Of a DNA stretch of 64,000 bases, positions 39,072-49,261 are shown piece after piece. Every line of letters begins with the position of its first letter. Position 1 is the first letter of the stretch. Both the position numbers and the translations under genes were made by a program. Under the pieces are notes generated by a model. That model was given only the letters and a program-made list of their open reading frames with translations, had not been told where the DNA came from and did not search any database. This DNA is from Devosia oryzisoli (GTDB lineage Bacteria; Pseudomonadota; Alphaproteobacteria; Rhizobiales; Devosiaceae). Where the stretch lies: the NCBI RefSeq assembly GCF_014837245.1, contig NZ_JACYFU010000003.1, positions 529,855 to 593,854 on the forward strand, read 5' to 3'.

Positions 39072-40511
39072 CTACTCCGCCTTGGGCGGATAGGAGGGGT
39101 CGCTTTCCTCGCCATCGATGAGGCGGATCGCGTACTGCAGCTGAGTGTCATCGGCCTTCTCGCCCGGGACATAGACGGACGATCCGACCGTGGCCTCCTG
39201 CTGGCCTTCGATCGTGATGTGGCCGGCAAGTCCAGCTTCGCCGATGATCTCGTCGCGCCCCTTGAGTTCCTCGGGCACCTCCTGGCGCACCTCGATATCG
39301 GGCGTGATGCCCAGCGCCTGGATCGAGCGGTTGTTCGGCGTGTAGTAGCGCGCGGTGGTGAGGCGCATGGCGCCATCGGGCCCGAGCGAGATGATCGACT
39401 GCACGGAGCCCTTGCCGAAGGAGCGGGTGCCGACCAGCGTCGCCCGCTTGTGGTCCTGTAGGGCGCCGGCGACGATCTCGGAGGCCGAGGCCGAGCCGCC
39501 ATTGATCAGCACCACCAGCGGCACGTCGGCAATCTGCTTGTCGAGTGCATCGGGCTCAGCGTCGTAGCGGGCGCTTTCGCTTTCCGTGCGGCCACGGGTG
39601 AGAACTACGGCGCCCTTGTCGAGGAAGGCGTCGGCCACGTAGACGGCTTGGTCAACGAGACCACCCGGATTGTTGCGCAGGTCGAGGATTATCCCCTTGG
39701 GCGCCTTGCCGTCGGCCTCAGCATAAATGTCCTTGATGGCCTTCTCGATGCCAACGAAAGCCTGCTCGGAGAAACGGGAGAGGCGCAGCACCGCGACGTC
39801 GCCTTCCATCGACCAGCGCACAGCGCGCATGGCGATGGTGGCGCGAGTCATGGTGAAGTCGATCGGGTCCGTCACGCCTTCGCGGATCACGGTGACCTTG
39901 ATATCGGTGCCGATCGGGCCGCGCATCTTGTCGACGGCCTCGTCGAGCGACAGGCCCTGGATCGGCTGGTTGTCGAGCGCGACGATAAGATCGTTGGCCA
40001 GGATGCCGGCCTTGGCCGCGGGCGTGTCATCGATGGGGGAGACGACCTTGATGGTGCCCTCTTCCATCGTCACTTCGATGCCGAGCCCACCGAACTCGCC
40101 CGAAATATCCTCGCGGGCTTCGTCATAATCCGTCGGCGGCAGGTAGCCCGAGTGCGGGTCGAGCGAGGTCAGCATGCCCTGGATGGCCGCGCGGATCAGC
40201 TCCTTCTCATCCGGCGGATCGACATATTCGGCGCGAATGCGGTCGAAGATCTGCCCGAAGAGATTGAGGTCCGAATAGATTTCTTCCGGATCGCGCGGCG
40301 CGGCCGCTTTTTCCGCCTCGGTCGGCTCAGGCTCCTCCGATGGCATCAGCTCATCGGGCACGACGGTGTCGGGCGCCTGATCCTGGGCCGGAACAGGGGC
40401 GGGGGCTTGTTCCTGCGCGGGAGCAGGAGCCGTCTCCTGCGCCAGGACAGAGGCGATCGGAGCGAGCAACGCCACGGACAGGGCGGCGGCGCAAAGGGTG
40501 GACAAGCGCAT
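39072..40511 (-). CDS. ctpA: Carboxy-terminal processing protease (S41)
   Basis: Periplasmic S41 protease, 479 residues. The signal peptide MRLSTLCAAALSVALLAPIASVLAQ is followed by a Pro/Ala/Glu-rich linker, a PDZ domain (GGLGIEVTMEEGTIKVVSPIDDTPA...), and the catalytic domain with the nucleophile Ser in NGGSASASEIVAGAL and the general-base Lys in TRSFGKGSVQ. ATG 40511 starts the signal peptide. It lies 7 bases downstream of the EnvC-like gene, so both cell-wall factors are made together. Confidence 0.96.
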   Translation of the reverse strand: MRLSTLCAAALSVALLAPIASVLAQETAPAPAQEQAPAPVPAQDQAPDTVVPDELMPSEEPEPTEAEKAAAPRDPEEIYSDLNLFGQIFDRIRAEYVDPPDEKELIRAAIQGMLTSLDPHSGYLPPTDYDEAREDISGEFGGLGIEVTMEEGTIKVVSPIDDTPAAKAGILANDLIVALDNQPIQGLSLDEAVDKMRGPIGTDIKVTVIREGVTDPIDFTMTRATIAMRAVRWSMEGDVAVLRLSRFSEQAFVGIEKAIKDIYAEADGKAPKGIILDLRNNPGGLVDQAVYVADAFLDKGAVVLTRGRTESESARYDAEPDALDKQIADVPLVVLINGGSASASEIVAGALQDHKRATLVGTRSFGKGSVQSIISLGPDGAMRLTTARYYTPNNRSIQALGITPDIEVRQEVPEELKGRDEIIGEAGLAGHITIEGQQEATVGSSVYVPGEKADDTQLQYAIRLIDGEESDPSYPPKAE

Positions 40512-40518
40512 GGATGAT

Positions 40519-41949
40519 TTATCCCGTTCGTTCGTTCTTCGCCCACCACCCCTGCGGGTCGAAAGGCTCATTATTGTGGCGCAGTTCAATATAAAGAGTT
40601 GGACGGCCGTTGCCAGCACTGGTGGTCATCACCGGCCCAATTGTGCGTGATCCCATGGTGCCCAGCGGCTCGCCCATCAGCACAAACTGGCCGATGTCGA
40701 CGCTGATGCTGTCGAGGCCGGCCAGAAGCGTCGTATAGCCGCTGCCGGTGTTGAGAATGACGATCTGACCATAGTTGAGATAGGGGCCCTTGTAGAGCAC
40801 CCAGCCGTCGGCGGGCGCGACCACCTGCGCCCCCGGCGCCGTCACGATCGACTGGCCGTGCGAGATGCCGCCGAGCCGGTCGTTATTGCCATAGGCGACC
40901 ACCAGTTCGCCATTGCTGGGCTCGGCCAGATAACCACGCGCAAGTTCGAACGGAACGGCCGGTTCGGTGCGCGCGGCATTGGCGAAGGCCATCTCTATGG
41001 CCTCGGGAGACAGCCGTGGCGTCTCCGGTTCGGTGGCGGTCGCTGGTGCCGACGTCGCGCCCGCGGCGGCCCGGGCGCTCAGCGCCTCGACCAGTTCACG
41101 CAGCGTGCCGGCCTTCTTGGCCAGCTCTTCAGCGGCCGCTTGTTCGGCCTGCAGCGCTGCGCTCTTTTGCGTGATCTGCAGCTTGCGGGCGGCGACCAAA
41201 GTGGCGATCCGCAATTGCTCTTCCTCGAGCACCTCTTGATTGGCCTTGAGCGTGGCCTCCTCGGCCAAGGCTGAGGACTTGATGTCCTGCAGCTTCTGGA
41301 GATCAAGGGATACCGCATCAGCTCTGGCGCGGAGTTGGGGAACGATGGCGGAGATCAGCATGGCGCCGCGGGCCGAGCCCAGGGCGTCACTGGGGTCGAC
41401 GATGAGGGCTGGGGGAGGGCTGAGGGAAATCCGCTCCAATGCCGCCAGAACGTTCGACACCTCCGCGTCCGCCCCGTCGAGCCGGCCCCGCACCTCGAGC
41501 TCCTCGACGATAAGGTCGGACAGGCGCTCCTCTACGGCGGCGACATCGGTTTCTGCTTGCTTGACCCTTTGAGCGGCGGCGATCAGGGCAGCGCTCTGGC
41601 GGGCGCGGTCGCCCTCCATGTCTGCCACTTCCTTCTTGAGTGCCTCGATGCGCTCCTGGCTCAGAGACAGGGTCTTCTCCAAAGCCGCCAGATCGGCGGC
41701 TTCGGAGGCCCCGGGTTCGGCGGGAAGAGGCGGCTCGGCTGGTGCCGTGGGGTCGGGGGAAGCGGGAGCGACCGGTTGCGTGGAGGGCGCGTTGCCGATC
41801 GTCGGCCCGACTTCGGACAATGCCGGTGCGGATGGCGCCGCGACTGCCGTTTCCTGAGCCTGTTGAGCGAGCAGCGGGCCGGAGACCAACCCGGCAAGGG
41901 CCAGGCCGCACAGGCTGGCCAGGGTTTTGCTCACGGGCCGCAGCGGCAT
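40519..41949 (-). CDS. EnvC-like murein hydrolase activator (degenerate M23)
   Basis: Exported protein of 476 residues: signal peptide (to about LLAQ), a Pro/Ala linker, a long coiled coil at about residues 85-300, and a C-terminal LytM/M23 domain with SHGQSIVTAPGAQVVAPADGWVLYKGPYLNYGQ. The zinc ligands of active M23 peptidases are missing (no H-x-G-x-D; the final H-x-H reads E-L-R-H), so it should activate amidases rather than cut peptidoglycan itself, as EnvC does. First gene of the envC-ctpA-yibQ-rppH run. Confidence 0.93.
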   Translation of the reverse strand: MPLRPVSKTLASLCGLALAGLVSGPLLAQQAQETAVAAPSAPALSEVGPTIGNAPSTQPVAPASPDPTAPAEPPLPAEPGASEAADLAALEKTLSLSQERIEALKKEVADMEGDRARQSAALIAAAQRVKQAETDVAAVEERLSDLIVEELEVRGRLDGADAEVSNVLAALERISLSPPPALIVDPSDALGSARGAMLISAIVPQLRARADAVSLDLQKLQDIKSSALAEEATLKANQEVLEEEQLRIATLVAARKLQITQKSAALQAEQAAAEELAKKAGTLRELVEALSARAAAGATSAPATATEPETPRLSPEAIEMAFANAARTEPAVPFELARGYLAEPSNGELVVAYGNNDRLGGISHGQSIVTAPGAQVVAPADGWVLYKGPYLNYGQIVILNTGSGYTTLLAGLDSISVDIGQFVLMGEPLGTMGSRTIGPVMTTSAGNGRPTLYIELRHNNEPFDPQGWWAKNERTG

Positions 41950-42047
41950 GGCGTCTCCAAGAGGGGCGTCAACCCCGAATCACATCAGTCGCACCATATC
42001 AAGCGGGCGGCAAACCGCAGGTTAACGATGCTTAACCATGTCGTGAG

Positions 42048-42530
42048 TTAACCGCCGCGGTGATAGGGGTGGCCGGAGAGAATGGTGGTGGCGCGGTAGA
42101 GCTGCTCGGCCAGCATGATCCGAACCAGCTGGTGCGGCCACACCATGGGGGAAAAGCTCAGCGCCAGATCGGCCTCGGCAACCAGCGCCGGATCGAGGCC
42201 GTCAGCTCCGCCGATCATGAAGGTGACCGCCGGACGGCCGGCGTCGCGCCAGCGCAGGAGCGTTTCGGTAAAGGCGTCGGAGTTGAGGGTCTTGCCGCGC
42301 TCGTCGAGCACCACGACGAGTCCGTCCGGTGCGCCCGCCCGAAGGGCTCGGGCCTCGTCAAGCTTGCGGGCGGCGGCGGAGCCGGCGCGGGACTCTGCGC
42401 TTTCGCTCACCTCGAACCCGGTCAAGGCCAGTGGCTTGCCGGTCGAGGCCGCGCGATCGAGATAGCGCGACACGAGTTCGCGCTCAGGGCCCGCTTTCAT
42501 GCGGCCGATGGCGCCGATGGCAATGCGCAT
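42048..42530 (-). CDS. rlmH: 23S rRNA pseudouridine1915 N3-methyltransferase
   Basis: SPOUT-class methyltransferase of 160 residues acting on helix 69 of 23S rRNA in whole 70S ribosomes. The trefoil-knot SAM site is FMIGGADGLDPAL and the C terminus LVRIMLAEQLYRATTILSGHPYHRGG is diagnostic for RlmH. It sits downstream of rsfS, the usual neighbour. Confidence 0.96.
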   Translation of the reverse strand: MRIAIGAIGRMKAGPERELVSRYLDRAASTGKPLALTGFEVSESAESRAGSAAARKLDEARALRAGAPDGLVVVLDERGKTLNSDAFTETLLRWRDAGRPAVTFMIGGADGLDPALVAEADLALSFSPMVWPHQLVRIMLAEQLYRATTILSGHPYHRGG

Positions 42531-42572
42531 GGGTCAGTCCCGCGGGGGAGCCGGCCGGGGGCCGGCCCTTTT

Positions 42573-42968
42573 TCAGTGCTGGTCGGCCGAGAAATCGGCC
42601 TGCCACATCTTTTCGATGTTGTAGAACTCGCGCACTTCGGGGCGGAAGATGTGGACGATGACGTCGCCGGTGTCCACCAGGACCCAATCGGCGTGCGGCA
42701 GGCCCTCGACGCGCGGCTTGCCGTAGCCGTTGTCGCGCAAGGCGTTGATCAGCTGATCGGCAATGGCGGCGACGTGGCGCTGGGAGCGGCCTGACGTGAC
42801 CACCATGTGGTCGGCCAGCGACGACTTGCCCGCCAGATCCACCGAGATGGTCTCTTCGGCCTTGGCGTCCTCGATTGTATCGAGGATCAGGTCGATCAAG
42901 GGTTTTTCGGGCGCCGGCGCCGGCGCTGGGGCCTTGGCGTGGAGGGAGTTTTCGGGCAGCGCAGCCAT
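42573..42968 (-). CDS. rsfS: Ribosome silencing factor
   Basis: Binds L14 of the large ribosomal subunit and blocks subunit joining when nutrients are short. The protein has 131 residues from ATG 42968. Core motifs are DLAGKSSLADHMVVTSGRSQRHVAAIADQL, ADWVLVDTGDVIVHIFRPEVREFYNIEKMW. GTG 42989 is an alternative start. The first 20 residues are Ala/Pro-rich. Lies 42 bases before rlmH. Confidence 0.95.
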   Translation of the reverse strand: MAALPENSLHAKAPAPAPAPEKPLIDLILDTIEDAKAEETISVDLAGKSSLADHMVVTSGRSQRHVAAIADQLINALRDNGYGKPRVEGLPHADWVLVDTGDVIVHIFRPEVREFYNIEKMWQADFSADQH

Positions 42969-43154
42969 CAGAATTGGCTTTCTGCCCACGCGGCAGCATG
43001 GGTCATGCGTAAGGGTAGCATCCTTGGTTGTTGATCGGACGAAAGCGGCGTCGAGTTAACGGCAAGCCGTCAGTTCCTGTTCCGGTGACATCTATCACGC
43101 CCCGAATATGCGCTTTCCAGCGCATTTTCGCAAGGTTGAAGCCTTAACGAAGGT

Positions 43155-43784
43155 TTATGGCGTCCTTTCGGCCCGAATGCGCGAGGACGACAAAGCCGAC
43201 TGACGACCCTGGAGATAGACCCATGCGGGCGCTGGACGACGGGCGAGGGTCGGGGCGAAGGCTTCATCAATCTGGGCGTGGTCCAGCGTCGCGGCCGCGC
43301 GGGAGGCGAGGGCGCGGCGACCGGCGCCGGGGCGCACATAGACTGCGATGGGCAGCGCAGCGGCGATATCGCGCCAGCGTTCCCAGCGGTGGAAATCGGC
43401 GAGGCTGTCGGCGCCCATGATCCAGACGAAATGCCGGTCGGGCAGGCTTTGGGTCAGGAAGCGCACGGTTTGCCAGGTGTAGGCAAAGCCCTTGGCCGCC
43501 TCAAAGCCGGTGACGCGAATGCGGGGATCGCGGATGGCGGCCCGCGCTGCGCGGACGCGTTCGGCCAGCGACGGCAGGCGGGCATTGTCCTTGAGCGGAT
43601 TGCCCGGCGTCACCAGAACCCAGAGCGCATCGAGCTCGAGCCGCCGGAGGGTTTCCTCCATCACCAGCAGGTGCCCGGCATGGATCGGATTGAAGCTGCC
43701 GCCGAATAGGCCGATGCGCATGCCCGTTGCCGAGGGCGGCAATTCGGTGATGCCCGGGATGCGGAGCGGTGGACGCAGCGTCAC
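43155..43784 (-). CDS. nadD: Nicotinate-nucleotide adenylyltransferase
   Basis: Converts nicotinate mononucleotide and ATP to deamido-NAD. It has 209 residues; the nucleotidyltransferase motif is [15 protein letters not shown] and the C-terminal ISSTxxR-like motif appears as LSSSRIRA. The start is GTG 43784, whose GTGA overlaps the proA stop by four bases; this coupling argues for it over ATG 43721. The C terminus is short, ending soon after SSSRIRA. Confidence 0.94.
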   Translation of the reverse strand: MTLRPPLRIPGITELPPSATGMRIGLFGGSFNPIHAGHLLVMEETLRRLELDALWVLVTPGNPLKDNARLPSLAERVRAARAAIRDPRIRVTGFEAAKGFAYTWQTVRFLTQSLPDRHFVWIMGADSLADFHRWERWRDIAAALPIAVYVRPGAGRRALASRAAATLDHAQIDEAFAPTLARRPAPAWVYLQGRQSALSSSRIRAERTP

Positions 43785-45067
43785 GGGCGCAGCTGGCCGG
43801 TGCCGCGCACGCGGTACTTGAAGCTCGTCAACTGCTCGACGCCCACCGGGCCGCGCGCATGCATCTTGCCCGTGGCGATGCCGATTTCGCCGCCGAAGCC
43901 GAATTCGCCGCCGTCGGCGAACTGGGTCGAAGCGTTGTGCACGAGAATGGCGCTGTCGATCTCGGCGAAGAACTTTTCGACCGCCGCGGGGTCCTCGGCG
44001 ATGATTGCTTCGGTGTGGTGGCTCGAATAGTGCTCGATATGGGCGATGGCCGCCTCAAGACTGTCCACCACCTTCACCGAAATGATGGCGTCTTCATATT
44101 CGGTCTGCCAGTCTTCTTCGGTGGCGGGCCTGGCCTGGGGCACGAGCCGCGTGACGGTCTCGTCGCCGCGGATTTCGCAGCCCTTTTCCATCAGCGCTTC
44201 GAGGATCGGCCGGAGGTGGCTCGCCACCACGTCCTTGTGCACGAGCAGCGTCTCGGCGGCACCGCAGATGCCGGTGCGGCGCATCTTGGCGTTGAGCGTG
44301 ACGCTGACCGCCTTGTCGAGATCGGCCGAGCGGTCGATGTAGACATGCACCAGACCCTCGAGATGGGCGAAAACCGGCACCCGCGCCTCGGACTGGACGC
44401 GCGCCACCAGCGACTTGCCGCCGCGTGGCACGATGACGTCGATGGTCCCACCAAGGCCCTTGAGCATTTCGCCAACGGCGGCGCGATCGGTGGTGGGCAC
44501 GAGCTGAACGCTGTCTTGAGGCAAGCCCGCTTGCGCAAGGCCGGTGCGCAGGCACTCGACCAGGAGGCGCGAGGAGTGAACGCTGTCGCTGCCGCCGCGC
44601 AGGATCACCGCATTGCCGGCCTTGAGGCAGAGCGCGCCGGCGTCGGCCGTCACATTGGGGCGGCTTTCATAGATGACGCCGATGACGCCGAGCGGGGTGC
44701 GAACGCGCTCGATGTGAAGGCCATTGGGCCGGTCCCATTCGGCGATCACGGCACCGACTGGATCGGGAAGCTCGGCAATGGTGCGCAGCGCGCCGATGAT
44801 GCCATCGAGGCGCGCATCGGTCAGCAGCAGCCGGTCCTGGAACGCTTTGCTCATGCCCTTGGCCACGGCTTCCCTGAGATCGATGGCGTTGGCGGCAAGG
44901 ATGTCGGCGCGACGGGCGTCGACCGCCTGGGCGGCGCCGACAAGGGCGGCATGCTTGCGCTCGGCCGTGGCAATGGCGAGCTTGCCCGCTGCGGCGCGGG
45001 CGCGCTGGCCCAGCGCCAGCATGAGCGCCGGAACGTCTTCGACCGATCGTGCTTCAGCCAGGCTCAT
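43781..45067 (-). CDS. proA: Gamma-glutamyl phosphate reductase
   Basis: Second step of proline synthesis: NADPH reduction of glutamyl-5-phosphate to the semialdehyde. 428 residues. The catalytic Cys is in [14 protein letters not shown], with [31 protein letters not shown] typical of the family. Its start overlaps the 3' end of proB by 14 bases, and its stop overlaps nadD by four bases. Confidence 0.97.
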   Translation of the reverse strand: MSLAEARSVEDVPALMLALGQRARAAAGKLAIATAERKHAALVGAAQAVDARRADILAANAIDLREAVAKGMSKAFQDRLLLTDARLDGIIGALRTIAELPDPVGAVIAEWDRPNGLHIERVRTPLGVIGVIYESRPNVTADAGALCLKAGNAVILRGGSDSVHSSRLLVECLRTGLAQAGLPQDSVQLVPTTDRAAVGEMLKGLGGTIDVIVPRGGKSLVARVQSEARVPVFAHLEGLVHVYIDRSADLDKAVSVTLNAKMRRTGICGAAETLLVHKDVVASHLRPILEALMEKGCEIRGDETVTRLVPQARPATEEDWQTEYEDAIISVKVVDSLEAAIAHIEHYSSHHTEAIIAEDPAAVEKFFAEIDSAILVHNASTQFADGGEFGFGGEIGIATGKMHARGPVGVEQLTSFKYRVRGTGQLRP

Positions 45068-46211
45068 GGTTTGCCTCCCGTACGGCCGCGCCGTCCTGTG
45101 GGCCGGTCATCACCAGATTGTCGCGGTGCACCAGTTCGGTGCGGCTGTCCATGCCGAGCAGTTCGACGATGGTGTCACTGTGCTTGCCCATCACCAGCCG
45201 CGCATCGGCGCTGTCGAGGCCGGAGAGACCCCGGGCGATTTCCCGGCCATTGGGGTCGCGGATCGAGAGGGTGTCGCCGCGCTCGAACTCGGCCTCGATC
45301 CGCGTGACGCCGACCGGCAGCAGCGAGCGGCCCTGCCGCAAGGCGCGGGCGGCGCCGGCATCGACATGCACCGTGCCCGACACGGCCAGCGTGCCCATGA
45401 TCCAGCGCTTGCGCGATTGGGCGCGGGTGCGGGCCGGCTGAAAGAGCGTGTGGCGGCCGCCTTCGAGCAGCGTGCGGAGGGGATGCGGCTCAGTGCCCTT
45501 GGCGATGATCATGGCAGTGCCGGCGAGGGTTGCGATCTTGCCCGCTTCGACCTTGGTCGTCATGCCGCCGCGCGAGAGGTGGCTGGCCGCCCCGCCGGCC
45601 ATGGCTTCGATGGCGGGGGTGATGGCGTCGACGACCGGGATGTGGCTTGCGCCGGGATTCTTGGCGGGCGGAGCTGTGTAGAGCCCGTCTATGTCGGAGA
45701 GCAGCACGAGGCAATCGGCCTCGATCATCGTGGCGACGCGGGCCGAGAGACGGTCGTTGTCGCCATAGCGGATTTCGGCAGTGGCGACGCTGTCGTTCTC
45801 GTTGATGATCGGAACCGCCCCGAGGCCCAGAAGCGTCTGGATGGTGGTGCGGGCGTTGAGATAGTAGCGCCGCTCTTCCGTGATGTTGGGGGTGATCAGG
45901 ATTTGTCCGGTGACGATGCCATGCCGCCCCAGTGCCTCGGCCCAGGCCTGGGAGAGAGCGATCTGCCCCGCGCTCGCCGCCGCCTGCGACTGCTCGAGCG
46001 GCAGAACCGGTGCGCCAAGGCCGAGCAGACTCCGGCCCAGCGCAATGGCGCCGGACGAGACGATGACGATGTCGCGGCCCTCGGCCTTCAAGGCAGCGAT
46101 GTCCTGGGCCAGCGCGTCCAGCCACTGGGCACGAAGCTGTCCGGCCTTGTCAACGAGCAGGGCAGAGCCGATCTTGATGGTGATGCTGCGATGCGCGGCG
46201 AGGGGGGTCAT
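45054..46211 (-). CDS. proB: Glutamate 5-kinase
   Basis: First step of proline synthesis, phosphorylating glutamate; usually feedback-inhibited by proline. 385 residues: an amino-acid kinase domain ([50 protein letters not shown]) followed by a C-terminal PUA domain ([20 protein letters not shown]). ATG 46211 is set by family homology; the frame runs through the palindromic repeat upstream, which is not coding. Confidence 0.97.
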   Translation of the reverse strand: MTPLAAHRSITIKIGSALLVDKAGQLRAQWLDALAQDIAALKAEGRDIVIVSSGAIALGRSLLGLGAPVLPLEQSQAAASAGQIALSQAWAEALGRHGIVTGQILITPNITEERRYYLNARTTIQTLLGLGAVPIINENDSVATAEIRYGDNDRLSARVATMIEADCLVLLSDIDGLYTAPPAKNPGASHIPVVDAITPAIEAMAGGAASHLSRGGMTTKVEAGKIATLAGTAMIIAKGTEPHPLRTLLEGGRHTLFQPARTRAQSRKRWIMGTLAVSGTVHVDAGAARALRQGRSLLPVGVTRIEAEFERGDTLSIRDPNGREIARGLSGLDSADARLVMGKHSDTIVELLGMDSRTELVHRDNLVMTGPQDGAAVREANHEPG

Positions 46212-46230
46212 CTGGCCGAAAGCCCGGTCC

Positions 46231-46332
46231 ACTCCCTCCCCCTTGCGGGGAGGGCTGGGGTGGGGGGGTGGCCGGCAGAGTGCTGAAGGTGAAGGCACCC
46301 CCTCCCAACCTCCCCCATCCAGGGGGAGGAGT
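46231..46332. repeat. Interspersed palindromic repeat between obgE and proB
   Basis: A 102-base element bounded by ACTCC... and ...GGAGT. It holds a perfect hairpin CCCTCCCC-CTTGC-GGGGAGGG (46234-46254) and a second, oppositely oriented one around CTCCCCCATCCAGGGGGAG (46310-46328). The wording (CCCCTTGCGGGGAGGG, TCCCAACCTCCCCC) is that of short palindromes scattered in rhizobial intergenic regions. The asd terminator at 14116 is a related shorter copy. Confidence 0.7.
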
Positions 46333-46362
46333 TGCTTCCAGTGTGGCGAGGCATCGTGCCGC

Positions 46363-47406
46363 TCACGGCGTCCATGTTTCGTCCGCCTTCTTGCGTTCCT
46401 GCTCGGCAAGCTCTGCCTTTTCCGCGTCGAGGCGTGCGAGGACGTCGTAGAGCACCTGCTCGACGCCCTTGCCGGTGGCGCCCGAAATGGTGCGCACTTC
46501 GGCCTTGCTCGCCTTTTTCAGCGCCTTGAGCTTCTCCTTGACCTCGTCCTCGGTCAGCGCGTCGATCTTGTTGAGGACAACGATCTCGTCCTTTTCGGCC
46601 AACACGTCGGCATAGGCGGCCAGTTCATGGCGCACGGCCTTGTAGACGTGAACCACGTCCTCTTCGGTGCCGTCGATAAGGTGGATGAGCACCTTGCAGC
46701 GTTCGATATGGCCGAGGAACCGGTCACCGATGCCGATGCCTTCGCTCGCCCCCTCGATCAGCCCCGGAATATCGGCGAGGACAAATTCGCGCTCGCCAAT
46801 GCGCACCACGCCCAGATTGGGGTGGAGCGTGGTGAAGGGATAGTCGGCAATCTTTGGCTTGGCCGCGCTGACGGCGGCCAGGAACGTGGATTTGCCGGCA
46901 TTGGGCTGGCCGACGAGACCGGCATCGGCGATCAGCTTCAAACGCAGCCAGATGCCCTTTTCGACGCCTTCCTGCCCCGGATTGGCCCGGCGCGGAGCCT
47001 GGTTGGAGCTGGTCTTGAAATAGGCATTGCCGAAGCCGCCATTGCCGCCCTTGAGCAGCACCACGCGCTGGCCGACTTCCGTCATGTCGGCAATCAGCGT
47101 TTCCTGATCTTCCTCGAAGATCTGCGTGCCCTTGGGCACGCGCAAGACGATATCCTCGCCATCGGCGCCGGTGCGGTTCTTGCCCATGCCATGCACGCCC
47201 GTGCCGGCCCTAAAGTGCTGTGTGTAGCGGAAGTCGATGAGTGTATTGAGCCCGTCGGCACACTCGACAATGACATCGCCGCCGCGGCCGCCATTGCCGC
47301 CGTCGGGGCCACCGAACTCCACGAATTTTTCGCGCAGGAAGCTGACGGCGCCGGCGCCGCCGGAGCCGGACTTGATGTAGACCTTGGCCTGGTCGAGAAA
47401 TTTCAT
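46363..47406 (-). CDS. obgE: Obg family GTPase
   Basis: Essential ribosome-assembly and stress GTPase, 347 residues. The glycine-rich Obg domain fills residues 1-158 ([30 protein letters not shown]...). The G domain has GQPNAGKST (G1), [14 protein letters not shown] (G3) and NKIDAL (G4). No long C-terminal extra domain. ATG 47406. It follows a set of acetyltransferase genes and precedes proB. Confidence 0.97.
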   Translation of the reverse strand: MKFLDQAKVYIKSGSGGAGAVSFLREKFVEFGGPDGGNGGRGGDVIVECADGLNTLIDFRYTQHFRAGTGVHGMGKNRTGADGEDIVLRVPKGTQIFEEDQETLIADMTEVGQRVVLLKGGNGGFGNAYFKTSSNQAPRRANPGQEGVEKGIWLRLKLIADAGLVGQPNAGKSTFLAAVSAAKPKIADYPFTTLHPNLGVVRIGEREFVLADIPGLIEGASEGIGIGDRFLGHIERCKVLIHLIDGTEEDVVHVYKAVRHELAAYADVLAEKDEIVVLNKIDALTEDEVKEKLKALKKASKAEVRTISGATGKGVEQVLYDVLARLDAEKAELAEQERKKADETWTP

Positions 47407-47408
47407 GC

Positions 47409-47999
47409 CTAGAGTGCCTTCCAGACGCCAGGGGGTTTTGCAACGGCGGCAGGGCTTCTCCCCGTCAGCGCCGCGCGGAAACCCTCGCGTGTCAGTTGAG
47501 TGTCGATATGCTCCACCTCGGTGCCGCGTGCAAGGCACACGAGGCGGGAACGGCCGGTTTCGGTAAAGCCGAGCTTGCGCTGGATGGCCAGGGATGCCGC
47601 GTTGAAGTGAAAGACGCCCGAGATCACCACGGGAGCGGCCGAGACGGAAAAGAACCAGCGCAGGCTTTCGCGTGCGGCCTCGGTCATGACGCCCTGGCCC
47701 CAGAAAGGGCGCCCCAGCCAATAGCCGATGATGGGCCCGCGCTGCCCAAGGTGGAAGCCGATGTGGCCGACCATCCCCACGCCGGGCGCGATGATCGAGA
47801 AGTTGGCGTCCTCGATCGGCATGTCCGGGCGCCGCGTGCGCAGCCAGGCTCTTGCATCGGAGAGGTGATAGGGAAACGGCACGCGCGCCAGATTGCCCGA
47901 CACGGCGAAGTCGTTGAGGTAGCGGGCGATAGCCTCGGCGTCCTCGGGCAGTGGTGGGCGCAGGACAAGGCGCGCCGTCTCGAGCGTTGGCAGGATCAT
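47409..47999 (-). CDS. GNAT acetyltransferase, RimJ/RimL type (third of three)
   Basis: A 196-residue N-acetyltransferase: [23 protein letters not shown] at the start, the acetyl-CoA region [25 protein letters not shown], and [20 protein letters not shown]. The family acetylates alpha- or epsilon-amino groups of proteins, antibiotics or small molecules. Overlaps the upstream acetyltransferase by four bases and ends three bases from obgE. The C-terminal tail (about 165-196) is longer than in the two neighbours. Confidence 0.92.
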   Translation of the reverse strand: MILPTLETARLVLRPPLPEDAEAIARYLNDFAVSGNLARVPFPYHLSDARAWLRTRRPDMPIEDANFSIIAPGVGMVGHIGFHLGQRGPIIGYWLGRPFWGQGVMTEAARESLRWFFSVSAAPVVISGVFHFNAASLAIQRKLGFTETGRSRLVCLARGTEVEHIDTQLTREGFRAALTGRSPAAVAKPPGVWKAL

Positions 48000-48517
48000 C
48001 GCGACCACTCCAGGATGAGAAGCGGCTTGCCGCGGTGACGCTCGACCAGGCTCTGGGTGTGCTCGACGACGGCAAAGCCGCACTTCTCCAGCACGCGAAT
48101 GGACCCGGCATTGTGCGCGAGAACGCGGGCCCGAACCGGCGACAGCCCCGCCGCCGCAGCGGCATCGAGGAGAGCAGCTGCCGCTTCTGCGACAAGACCC
48201 TGCCCCCAATGGTCGCGGCCGAGCCAATAGCCCAGTTCCACCGGCCTGTCGGCGTAAAGGTAAAGCCCGATCACGCCCATCAGCGTGTCGGTCTTGCGCT
48301 CGGCCATGACGTAGGGGCGCTGGGGGTTGCGCGATGCGCGCTCGATAAAGCCGCGGCCGTGCTCTTCCAGATAAGGGTAGGGCAGGGTGGCCGTGGGCTC
48401 GAGGACCGCCCAGTCATTGGCTTTTTCCACCAGCGGTCCGAGATCATCGTTCCGCGGCGCGCGCAGGCGTAGCCGAGCGGTCTCGATCGCTTCGGGCAAG
48501 GTATCGGTCACGCGCAT
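47996..48517 (-). CDS. GNAT acetyltransferase, RimJ/RimL type (second of three)
   Basis: A 173-residue acetyltransferase with [19 protein letters not shown], the acetyl-CoA loop [26 protein letters not shown] and [19 protein letters not shown]. It overlaps its upstream neighbour by ten bases and the downstream one by four. The three are paralogues with clearly different sequences, so the duplication is old. Confidence 0.92.
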   Translation of the reverse strand: MRVTDTLPEAIETARLRLRAPRNDDLGPLVEKANDWAVLEPTATLPYPYLEEHGRGFIERASRNPQRPYVMAERKTDTLMGVIGLYLYADRPVELGYWLGRDHWGQGLVAEAAAALLDAAAAAGLSPVRARVLAHNAGSIRVLEKCGFAVVEHTQSLVERHRGKPLLILEWSR

Positions 48518-49035
48518 TTTCGGGGCTCCCGCGCCAGCCAGGTCTGTCGGCTCAGTGTGCTGACGATGTGGTCGACATTGTGCTGCAGCGGCTGGGAAAA
48601 ACGCTTCTGCCGCCCCGTTGCCTCAAAGCCGAGCTTGCGCAGGACCTGAAGGGATGCGGCGTTGTCGTGGTGGGCGCTGGAGGCGACCGCGCGGGAAGAC
48701 GAATTCGCAAAGTGCCAGTCGAGGAGGGCGGTGGCCGCCTCGGTGACATAGCCGCGCCCCCAATGCGGGCGGGCGATCCAGTAGCCGAGTTCATCGATCA
48801 GCGAGATGCAACCGATCAGGCCACGGTTGGGAAGGTCGATGATGAAGAGCGACTTCTCCGGCGTCGGCGGGGGCGCCTGGCGCAGCCAGTCCTGCGCCAT
48901 GATGAGCGTATATGGCCAGGGAACCGGCGTCAGCCAGCGCGCGACCTCAAAATCGCCGACGCCCAGAGCGTAGCAGGGCGCGTCATCGGAACGGGCCGGC
49001 CGCAGGACCAGCCGGGCGGTATGAAGCTCGGTCAT
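48508..49035 (-). CDS. GNAT acetyltransferase, RimJ/RimL type (first of three)
   Basis: A 175-residue acetyltransferase: [49 protein letters not shown] and NAASLQVLRKLGFEATGRQKRF. ATG 49035 is preceded by GGGGGAG; its ATGA overlaps the stop of a small 36-residue frame. Substrate unknown. Confidence 0.92.
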   Translation of the reverse strand: MTELHTARLVLRPARSDDAPCYALGVGDFEVARWLTPVPWPYTLIMAQDWLRQAPPPTPEKSLFIIDLPNRGLIGCISLIDELGYWIARPHWGRGYVTEAATALLDWHFANSSSRAVASSAHHDNAASLQVLRKLGFEATGRQKRFSQPLQHNVDHIVSTLSRQTWLAREPRKCA

Positions 49036-49142
49036 CTCCCCCGCATCCTTTCCCGGTGTTGGCCCATGGCCTTGTGTGCGACGGGAGCGGCGATGGCCGG
49101 GCGGGCTGTGGCTTTGCTGCGGCGGGAGGCGATGACGAACAT
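49032..49142 (-). CDS. Possible small basic leader peptide before the acetyltransferases
   Basis: A 36-residue frame, MFVIASRRSKATARPAIAAP..., ends in TGA that overlaps the ATG of the first acetyltransferase (ATGA). GGAG stands eight bases before its own ATG. The product is rich in Arg and Ala. No homology is recognised; a coupled small gene or a chance frame are both possible. Confidence 0.35.
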   Translation of the reverse strand: MFVIASRRSKATARPAIAAPVAHKAMGQHRERMRGR

Positions 49143-49163
49143 GAGGACACTCCAGAACGAGAA

Positions 49164-49189
49164 GGGGGAACCGGCTGACCGGTTCCCCC
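49164..49189 (-). terminator. Hairpin after rpmA
   Basis: On the minus strand GGGGGAACCGG (49179-49189) and CCGGTTCCCCC (49164-49174) make a perfect 11-base stem with a four-base loop, 73 bases past the rpmA stop. A short T-containing tail follows; likely terminator or attenuator for rplU-rpmA. Confidence 0.65.
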
Positions 49190-49261
49190 TTGCATTTCGT
49201 CTGTGTCGCCAAACGCCAAGCCGGGGAACAGGTCTCCGGCGGGTTGGTCAGGCCTGCCGGA

